A stretch of 49,162 bases of DNA from Novosphingobium sp. ST904 (GTDB lineage: Bacteria; Pseudomonadota; Alphaproteobacteria; Sphingomonadales; Sphingomonadaceae). Below, piece by piece: positions 43,950 through 49,162 of this stretch; position 1 is the first letter of the stretch; each line of letters opens with the position of its first letter. The position numbers and the translations under genes were made by a program. The DNA lies in NCBI RefSeq assembly GCF_001298105.1, contig NZ_LGJH01000124.1, positions 1 through 49,162 of the forward strand, in the 5' to 3' direction. The notes beneath the pieces are model-generated. The model saw nothing but the letters and a program-made list of their open reading frames with translations, searched no databases and was not told where the DNA came from.

Positions 43950-45248
43950 TCACTCCTTCCACTCCGGCCATTTGGTCTGTCGCTCGCGGATCGCCTGTTC
44001 GGCCTGTTCCTGGAGATGCCAGGGCAGTTCCTCGAACACGTCCTCGAACATCGTATGGAACGGGTGGTGAAGGCCATGCCCGAGGATGCCGTTCTTCTCG
44101 GCCTCCTTGGTGGCGACCTTGACCTGTTCGGCCAATTCGCGGTCCATCGCCTCGTGCTGCTCCTCGGACCATTCGCCCAGCGCGATCAGGTGCTTCTTGA
44201 GCCGCGTGATCGGATCGCCGAGCGGCCAGTCCTCGGCCTCGCGCGCGGACCGATAGGCGCTGGGATCGTCCGAGGTGGAGTGACCTTCGGCGCGGTAGGT
44301 GAAGTGCTCGATCAGGGTTGGGCCCTTGTTGGCGCGGGCACGGTTCGCCGCCCATTCCATCGCCGCATAGACCGCCAGGATGTCGTTTCCATCAACCCGC
44401 AGCCCGGCAATGCCGTAACCCGCCGCACGCGCTGCAAAAGTCGTGCGCTCGGCCCCGGCAAAGCCGGAGAAGCTGGAGATCGCCCACTGGTTGTTGACCA
44501 CATTGAGCACGACCGGCGCGTTGTAGACCGCCGCGAAGGTCATCGCCGCGTGGAAATCGCCCTCGGCGCTGGAGCCTTCGCCCACGAAACTGGTGGCGAT
44601 GCGGGTATCGCCCTTAATCGCGCTCGCCATCGCCCAGCCCACCGCCTGCGGGAACTGGGTGGCGAGATTGCCGGAAATCGAGAAGAATCCGTAGTCCTTG
44701 GCGGAATACATGATCGGCAACTGCCGCCCCTTAAGGGGGTCGGCGCGGTTCGAGTAGATCTGGTTGACCATTTCCACCAGCGGATAGCCGCGGGCGATCA
44801 GGATGCCCTGCTGGCGGTAGCTGGGGAACACCATGTCGTCTGCTGCAAGGGCGTGGGCACAGGCGATGGAGATAGCCTCCTCGCCGGTGGACTTCATGTA
44901 GAAGCTGGTCTTCCCCTGGCGCTGGCCGCGATACATGCGATCGTCGAAGGCGCGGGTGAGCGCCATCGTTGCCAGCATCCGGCGCAAGGTCTCGGGATCG
45001 AGGCCGGGATTCCACGGGCCGACGGCGCGATCGTCGTCACCGAGGACGCGGATCATGTCCAGCGTGAAAGGCCAGGTTTCCCGCGCCTCACAGGCCTCGT
45101 CCGGCCGGGCCAGAAGGCCCGGTTCGGGGATTTCCAGGTGGGTGTAATCGACCGTATCGCCGGGCCGATATCTCGGCTCGGGGACATAGAGATCGAGTGG
45201 CGGCAGATTGCCGCGTGACTTGCCTGTACGAACCGGGCCTTCGGCCAT
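43950..45248 (-). CDS. 2-oxoacid dehydrogenase E1 alpha subunit, branched-chain type
   Basis: 432 residues. The thiamine diphosphate site is marked by SFVGEGSSAEGDFHAAM and VVNNQWAIS. The YMKSTGEEAISIACAHAL and FPSYRQQGILIARGYPL segments are characteristic of the BCKDH alpha branch, and THE HSTSDDPSAY phosphorylation-loop region is recognisable. It is the first gene of the bkd-like operon, behind a strong promoter at 45346-45373. Confidence 0.93.
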   Translation of the reverse strand: MAEGPVRTGKSRGNLPPLDLYVPEPRYRPGDTVDYTHLEIPEPGLLARPDEACEARETWPFTLDMIRVLGDDDRAVGPWNPGLDPETLRRMLATMALTRAFDDRMYRGQRQGKTSFYMKSTGEEAISIACAHALAADDMVFPSYRQQGILIARGYPLVEMVNQIYSNRADPLKGRQLPIMYSAKDYGFFSISGNLATQFPQAVGWAMASAIKGDTRIATSFVGEGSSAEGDFHAAMTFAAVYNAPVVLNVVNNQWAISSFSGFAGAERTTFAARAAGYGIAGLRVDGNDILAVYAAMEWAANRARANKGPTLIEHFTYRAEGHSTSDDPSAYRSAREAEDWPLGDPITRLKKHLIALGEWSEEQHEAMDRELAEQVKVATKEAEKNGILGHGLHHPFHTMFEDVFEELPWHLQEQAEQAIRERQTKWPEWKE

Positions 45249-45345
45249 TCTGGTTATCCTCTCCCGCCTTTCCGGGCCGTGAGAAGCCGAACCGCGCAAG
45301 GAAAAGGGACGAACCTGGCGCGTTTCAAAATTCCACGGTCAGGTC

Positions 45346-45373
45346 ATAATATTTCAACCATCGGCAATGTCAA
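45346..45373 (-). promoter_or_regulatory. Sigma-70-type promoter of the bkd-like operon
   Basis: On the minus strand TTGACA (45373-45368) is followed after 16 bp by TATTAT (45351-45346). Both boxes are near consensus. The site is 98 bp upstream of the E1alpha ATG and just beyond the thyA stop, so it separates the two units. Confidence 0.75.
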
Positions 45374-45401
45374 TCCACACAGAAAGGCACAAGAACGACA
45401 C

Positions 45402-46366
45402 CTAAACGGCCACAGGAGCGGCAATATGCGCTTGCGGCGCGTAGCCTTCGACCACGAAATCCTCGATCCGGTAATCGAAGATCGAATCGGGCTTTCGCGC
45501 GATATCGAGTCGCGCTTCGCCTGCCGGCTGCCGCGCCAGTTGCTCTTCGACCAGCGCGGCGTGGTTGAGGTAGAGATGGACATCACCACCCATCCAAACC
45601 GCCTCGCCCAGCTCAAGGTTGCATTGCTGTGCGAACATCCGCGTCAGCAGCGCCAACGACCACATGTTGAAAGCAAAGCCGAGTCCGAGATCGCAGCTCC
45701 GCTGATAGAGCGCGCAGGACAGCCGGCCGTCGGCGACGTGGAACTGATAGCTCTTGTGGCACGGCGGCAGCGCCATCGAATCGAGTTCGGCCACGTTCCA
45801 GCCCTCGATGATGTGGCGGCGGCTGCCCGGATTGTTCCTGAGGCTCTCGATCACTTGCGCGACCTGGTTCACGCCTTCCGCGCGCTTGCGATAGAGGCCG
45901 CCCTCCGCCGCTTCGTAGACCGGCCAGTCCACCCACTGCTTGCCGTAGACCGGCCCGAGATCGCCCCACTCCTGCGCAAACCCGGCATCTTCCACGATCC
46001 GGCGGGAAAAATCGGCGCGGAAATTTCCAGTCCGGTTTCGCGGCGATAGCGGTCCAGCGGCCAGTCGGTCCAGATTTCCACGCCCTGCGCGCAAAGCGGG
46101 CGAATATTGGTTTCCCCGGTCAGGAACCAGAGCAGCTCGCGCGTCGCCGTCTTCCAGTAGACCCGCTTGGTGGTGAGCAGCGGCATCGCGCCGCCCGACA
46201 GATCGAATCGGATCGTCGCACCGAACACCGAGCGCGTGCCGATGCCGGTACGGTCCACCCGTTCGTCACCCTCGTCCCAGATGCGGCGCATGAGGTCGAG
46301 ATATTGCCACTCCCAGTGGCGGGCGGTGGCGGAGACGGCGGAATCGGCAATGAGCGTTTCGGTCAT
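45402..46366 (-). CDS. thyA: Thymidylate synthase (one frameshift in this sequence)
   Basis: 321 residues across a missing base near 46013. The N-terminal half (VDRTGIGTRSVFGATIRFDL, TTKRVYWKTATRELLWFLTG) and the C-terminal half (EWGDLGPVYGKQW, ALPPCHKSYQFHV with the catalytic cysteine, QRSCDLGLGFAFN) lie in different frames. It makes dTMP from dUMP with methylene-THF. The shift falls between ETGLEIS and ADFSRRIVED. A natural loss of thyA would normally require a ThyX substitute, so I treat the break as a likely sequencing error. Confidence 0.9.
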
Positions 46367-46509
46367 GGCCCGAAACCTAGACCATCGCGCCCGCGAAGGA
46401 AAAGGGCGGCCGCCCAACCACCCAGCAAAAGCGTGACAATCTTTTAAGCACGGACGGCCGCGCCGTTAGCTAATGCTCTGCGCAAATGGGGTTTTACAGG
46501 GGGCTGTAA

Positions 46510-46632
46510 ATGAACTGGCTGATTTCCGCCGCGCACTGGCTGCGCAAGCATGTTTCCGTGCCCGCCCGCTGCGCGCAATGCCCGCCGGGCGACATGTGCG
46601 AGGATTGCCTGGGCTTCTGGCAGGTGCGCTAA
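46510..46632 (+). CDS. 40-residue CxxC micro-protein
   Basis: ATG at 46510 has AGGGGG seven bases upstream. The product (MNWLISAAHWLRKHVSVPAR, then CAQCPPGDMCEDCLG) has three cysteines in CxxC...CxxC-like spacing, suggestive of a zinc knuckle. It is shorter than most annotation limits. It lies between thyA and the terminator at 46711. No function can be assigned. Confidence 0.5.
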   Translation: MNWLISAAHWLRKHVSVPARCAQCPPGDMCEDCLGFWQVR

Positions 46633-46710
46633 AAAAGGAAGCTTCGGTCGCTCCGCCGTTGCTCGTCCAGCGGCGGAACCATGCCATCGACGGAAACATG
46701 ACCCAGACAG

Positions 46711-46743
46711 CAAAAAGCCCGGCGTAAAACGCCGGGCTTTTCG
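46711..46743. terminator. Strong bidirectional intrinsic terminator
   Basis: AAAAGCCCGGCG (46713-46724) and its complement (46730-46741) form a 12-bp perfect stem with loop TAAAA, flanked by A/T runs on both sides. It lies directly downstream of the tRNA 3' fragment on the minus strand and faces the CxxC micro-gene on the plus strand. Confidence 0.85.
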
Positions 46744-46744
46744 T

Positions 46745-46777
46745 TGGTCGGGGAAAGAGGATTCGAACCTCCGGCCC
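46745..46777 (-). other. tRNA 3'-end fragment (possible integration scar)
   Basis: On the minus strand the sequence reads a T arm (GGAGGTTCGAATCCTCT), acceptor 3' side TTCCCCG, discriminator A and CCA, then the terminator. No matching 5' acceptor CGGGGAA or anticodon arm is found in the next 100 bp upstream. This is what an element integrated at a tRNA gene leaves at its distal end; the intact tRNA would lie outside the window. The identity of the tRNA is not determined. Confidence 0.6.
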
Positions 46778-46943
46778 CTGCCTCCCGAAGACGTAGCGCC
46801 TAGGCTCATACGGCGGTTTTCCGTGCTTCGGCAGCGAGAACAGATCAAGTCCATTGGCGGATGTTCTCGTTTGATTCACCCCGTCAGGTTCAGGGCGAAC
46901 CTTCAACCCCTGTCCATTCTCTTCGCGAAGGAGGGCGCGCACC

Positions 46944-47633
46944 ATGGGTAAACCGCGCCCTTCCCCCATCCCTGGCTGGGTTACGACCTCGGCCCCTTGC
47001 TTGCCCCCAGCCGCCGATGAAGTGGAAGCTGTGAAGCAAGCAATCTTGGCAAAGATCCCCGACGTGCATGGTCTGATCAGCCAAGGGCATTACCGCCTCG
47101 CCGCCGGTCAGCTTGCCCAGGCCGCCGTGCAATCCCGGAGCGCCAAACCTGTGCAAGATCGGCACGAGTTGGATCAAGTCATGGAAACGGCTGACAGACT
47201 GGCGCGGCGCATGGGCGGTCGGTTCGTTCCGCATTCCGACCATATCGGTGACGCCAACGGAATGGTCTTGGCCGAACCTGCGGGCGAGGAGCCGGTGTCG
47301 CAGGAACTGGAAGACGCGCTCAACGATATCCTGTCGCCTTTCCACTGGGAGGCATGGAAGGCCGCTCTGTTCTCCGATCACGAGGAGGGTTGGCCGGACG
47401 ATGACGAACAGGAGGCAATCGTTCGTCGCGTCGATAGTGTTGCTGTGGGCGAGCACTACCAAGCATGGGCAGAGGAGGTGCGCGCCAAGCTGATCGCCGC
47501 ACTAGCTGCCGAGCACGCCGAGAGGATCGAACACCCCACCGCGGCCGACTGGCGCAATCGCGCCGAGCGCGCGGAAGCCGAATGCAAGGAACTCAGGGCG
47601 GCGCAGGAGAAGTGCCAGAAGGAGGTCAGCTAG
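46944..47633 (+). CDS. Hypothetical protein, likely mobile-element cargo
   Basis: 229 residues from an ATG with GAAGGAGG upstream. The N-terminal part has EVEAVKQAILAKIPDVHGLI and GRFVPHSDHIGDANGMVLAE; the C-terminus is a coiled coil (RNRAERAEAECKELRAAQE). Acidic and helical, as are many phage-associated proteins. It is the first gene beyond the tRNA fragment, in the same region as other unrecognised small genes. The function is unknown. Confidence 0.6.
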   Translation: MGKPRPSPIPGWVTTSAPCLPPAADEVEAVKQAILAKIPDVHGLISQGHYRLAAGQLAQAAVQSRSAKPVQDRHELDQVMETADRLARRMGGRFVPHSDHIGDANGMVLAEPAGEEPVSQELEDALNDILSPFHWEAWKAALFSDHEEGWPDDDEQEAIVRRVDSVAVGEHYQAWAEEVRAKLIAALAAEHAERIEHPTAADWRNRAERAEAECKELRAAQEKCQKEVS

Positions 47634-47637
47634 CGCC

Positions 47638-47871
47638 ATGGGATACGTCATCTCGGTCCGCTGCGACATCCAAACCGGGAACCCGATCGAGAAGGAGCGG
47701 TGCCACTCGGACCGCCAGGCGCGCACCTCCGTTCCCAGTTCCGAGAAACCTGCCAGCCGTGACGCGGTCGTGGATACAGAGTGGCAGGCCGCCACGACTG
47801 GCTGGCGCAAAATCCGCCGCACAGGTTGGCCCCTTAAATGGGCCTGCCCGGCCTGCGCTAAGACGATCTAG
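47638..47871 (+). CDS. Small Cys-containing hypothetical protein
   Basis: 77 residues (MGYVISVRCDIQTGNPIEKE) with a Cys/His pair early (KERCHSDRQ) and CPAC near the end (WACPACAKTI), a possible zinc site. It begins 4 bp after the preceding stop. A GC-rich hairpin at about 47908-47936 follows. Confidence 0.55.
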   Translation: MGYVISVRCDIQTGNPIEKERCHSDRQARTSVPSSEKPASRDAVVDTEWQAATTGWRKIRRTGWPLKWACPACAKTI

Positions 47872-48054
47872 CGCTGCGCCCCTCCTGCCGGACGGCAGTT
47901 GCGATAAGGCCCCCGTCGCGCATTCGCGGCGGGGCCCATCTCATGCGAATGGATCTGGAGAGGTAAACCAGTTCCCATCGGCACGACGCATGCACGACAT
48001 TGCCGACACCTGCGGACCTAAGCACGAATCCGCCGGAATGGTTCCGGCCCGCCA

Positions 48055-48246
48055 TTGGGCGTGCGACGGCCGAAGCAAATGCTCCCGTTTCGGACCACCA
48101 TTCCGAACCCATCTCCAGTTGCTGGCAAAGCGGCGTTGGCCGACTATCGCGGGATGGCACTCAAGATCGAAGCGGGCATCATAGGAGCGTTCCTGGTGTG
48201 GGGCTACCTATCCCAGATCGCGCAGGTTGTGCGCTGGCTCTGGTGA
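48055..48246 (+). CDS. Possible small membrane protein (uncertain)
   Basis: A 63-codon frame ends with one hydrophobic helix (IIGAFLVWGYLSQIAQVV). The start is unclear: a TTG at 48055 or ATG codons at 48079 or 48154 (the last giving 30 residues). It overlaps the end of the SRAP gene on the other strand by about 68 bp, which lowers confidence. Confidence 0.3.
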   Translation: MGVRRPKQMLPFRTTIPNPSPVAGKAALADYRGMALKIEAGIIGAFLVWGYLSQIAQVVRWLW

Positions 48247-48841
48247 ACCAGGCTGCGTCGGTCCGGTCGACTATCAAGGCCCCAGCGTAAGTCCGGCACA
48301 GGGCGAACGCTTCATTCGGCGTTCCATCCGTCCAGCACTCCCAATCTGCCGGCGCCAGGATCGTGGGCATCCGGTCATGAACGTCGGCCATCTGTTCGCA
48401 GCCGTCGACCATGACCATTGAGTAGGCATTCCCCCACTCGTCGGTTGGGCGCCAGATGCCGGCGACGGCAAACAGCTCCTGATCCGGCAACGAATACCAG
48501 GTCCGCGTCATTCGGCCCGCTTGGCCCTCTGCCTCGGCCCACGCCGTAACCGGGATCAGGCAGCGCCGATCGCGAAAGCTATCCCGCCACATCGGATTGC
48601 CGCGCAGTTTGTCATCGCGAGCATTGTTCGTGGCAGTGGGCTTCAAGACCTTGCCCGTCTTCTTGCTCACCGCGTGACGGGGGAAGCCCCAAGTCATTGC
48701 ACGGGCCTCGCCCTCGGCGATCACGAGCCCGGTGTATTTCGGATAGACTTCGGCCGCGAAATTGGGCGCAGCGTCGCTCTTGGCCCGGAACAATCCAGCC
48801 ACCGCACCAGCCGGCATCGTCATGCGATACAAATTGCACAT
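48179..48841 (-). CDS. SOS-response-associated peptidase (SRAP/HMCES, YedK family)
   Basis: 220 residues from MCNLYR, which puts the catalytic Cys at position 2 as required. Other family residues are Asn73 in TNNARDD, Glu103 or Glu105 after CLIPVTAW, and His155 in DVHDRMPTIL. The protein covalently shields abasic sites in single-stranded DNA. A LexA-type box lies about 120 bp upstream and is closer to a divergent small gene. It is common next to SOS mutagenesis genes in alphaproteobacteria. Confidence 0.9.
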   Translation of the reverse strand: MCNLYRMTMPAGAVAGLFRAKSDAAPNFAAEVYPKYTGLVIAEGEARAMTWGFPRHAVSKKTGKVLKPTATNNARDDKLRGNPMWRDSFRDRRCLIPVTAWAEAEGQAGRMTRTWYSLPDQELFAVAGIWRPTDEWGNAYSMVMVDGCEQMADVHDRMPTILAPADWECWTDGTPNEAFALCRTYAGALIVDRTDAAWFTRASAQPARSGIGSPTPGTLL

Positions 48842-48956
48842 GGCGCGAGTGTCGCTCAACGCAGGGGATAGGCCCATCAAATTCTTCCGTGCGATCCTAA
48901 TAGCTTAGACCAGCCCATGGCCTCCGGTGCGAGTCGGCGCGCACGAGAATTGATGA

Positions 48957-48971
48957 GAACAAAGTCAGAAC
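48957..48971. promoter_or_regulatory. LexA (SOS) box, alphaproteobacterial type
   Basis: GAAC-N7-GAAC on the plus strand, that is GTTCTGACTTTGTTC on the minus strand, exactly matches the GTTC-N7-GTTC consensus of alphaproteobacterial LexA. It lies 41 bp upstream of the 37-residue gene at 49012 and 116 bp from the SRAP start, overlapping a plausible rightward -35/-10 spacer. Confidence 0.8.
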
Positions 48972-49011
48972 ATGCTACAGGGCAGCACAATGAGTCGCGA
49001 AAGGATTTCCG

Positions 49012-49125
49012 ATGGCAGACGATCAACTAACCCTCCCGCTGGCAGACGATGACCTGATCCGTCGTAAGCGTCCGCCCTCCGGCGTGTTGCGGCATTCAGG
49101 CTCGGGGCTGATGGACCTCCGCTAA
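49012..49125 (+). CDS. 37-residue SOS-linked micro-protein
   Basis: ATG at 49012 has AAAGGA seven bases upstream. The product (MADDQLTLPLADDDLIRRKR with a short basic Gly/Ser tail) has repeated LADD/TLPLADD acid patches. It is the first gene after the LexA box and is probably SOS-induced. A further start (GTG at 49159 with AAGGAGG) begins just before the window ends, so a following gene, perhaps of the imuA-imuB-dnaE2 type, is expected. Confidence 0.5.
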   Translation: MADDQLTLPLADDDLIRRKRPPSGVLRHSGSGLMDLR

Positions 49126-49162
49126 GGGGTCTCTTTCTGGACTCCAGAAGGAGGCCAAGTGA

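Noticed and set aside
46745..46840. Complete tRNA gene at this site
   Set aside because: No 5' acceptor strand complementary to TTCCCCG and no anticodon arm could be found, so only a 3' fragment is supported.
46466..46969. Minus-strand frame running through the tRNA fragment and terminator
   Set aside because: It would translate tRNA and terminator sequence and has no recognisable domain or ribosome site; it is explained by the noncoding elements.
1..49162. CRISPR arrays, insertion sequences and transposases
   Set aside because: No regularly spaced direct repeats with unique spacers and no transposase-like frames were seen.

Overview
The window is a nearly complete temperate podovirus-type prophage (about 1 to 39.4 kb, running off the left edge) joined to host chromosome (about 39.5 to 49.2 kb). 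High GC, a branched-chain 2-oxoacid dehydrogenase operon next to thyA, a fcl-DUF2842 pair, a GapR-type protein and an alphaproteobacterial LexA box (GTTC-N7-GTTC) point to an alphaproteobacterium. The gene set looks most like Sphingomonadales (Novosphingobium or Erythrobacter-like). That placement is inference, because no 16S or phylogenetic marker is present.

Prophage layout. Late genes run leftward from about 23.4 kb to the left edge: small and large terminase, coiled-coil protein, portal, Bbp19-like protein, scaffold, capsid, decoration protein, tail tubular proteins (gp11- and gp12-like), T7-like internal virion proteins (gp13- to gp16-like, the last with lytic transglycosylase and PBECR-like domains), a second large ejection-type protein, a tail fibre ending in an SGNH hydrolase, then a Rz-like spanin, a GH24 lysozyme and a holin-like membrane protein. 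No phage RNA polymerase or DNA polymerase was found. A gene-poor stretch (23.8 to 24.76 kb) holds 11-bp-phased GGAACC/GGTTCC repeats, an AT-rich palindrome and a 46-bp perfect alternating pyrimidine-purine tract. Upstream of it lie a leftward helicase/ATPase, a tRNA with initiator features, and a Toprim primase. The immunity region (28.9 to 30.1 kb) has two divergent XRE regulators and three near-identical 17-bp operators. Rightward early genes (30.1 to 39.3 kb) are mostly small overlapping ORFs: tiny membrane proteins, a GapR fusion, a ParB-like protein, a DUF4326 protein, a DHH phosphoesterase, an Acb2/Tad1-like anti-defence candidate and a tyrosine integrase.

Host part. The prophage right end lies between the integrase module and fcl, where a 6S RNA gene is usually found. 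Then come fcl, a DUF2842 gene, tRNA-Asp, a DUF1801/OmdA protein, bkd-type E2-E1beta-E1alpha (leftward) and thyA. A tRNA 3' fragment with its terminator (46.71 to 46.78 kb) may mark another integration site. It is followed by small unknown genes, a SRAP/HMCES gene and a LexA box at the right edge.

Data quality. At least 15 places show one reading frame handing over to another by one base, in phage and in host housekeeping genes (E2, thyA) alike. Fourteen fit a single missing base and one fits +1 or -2. In every such gene the end-to-end length becomes a multiple of three when the bases are restored. I read these as residual sequencing indels, not real pseudogenes, and annotate the genes across the breaks.
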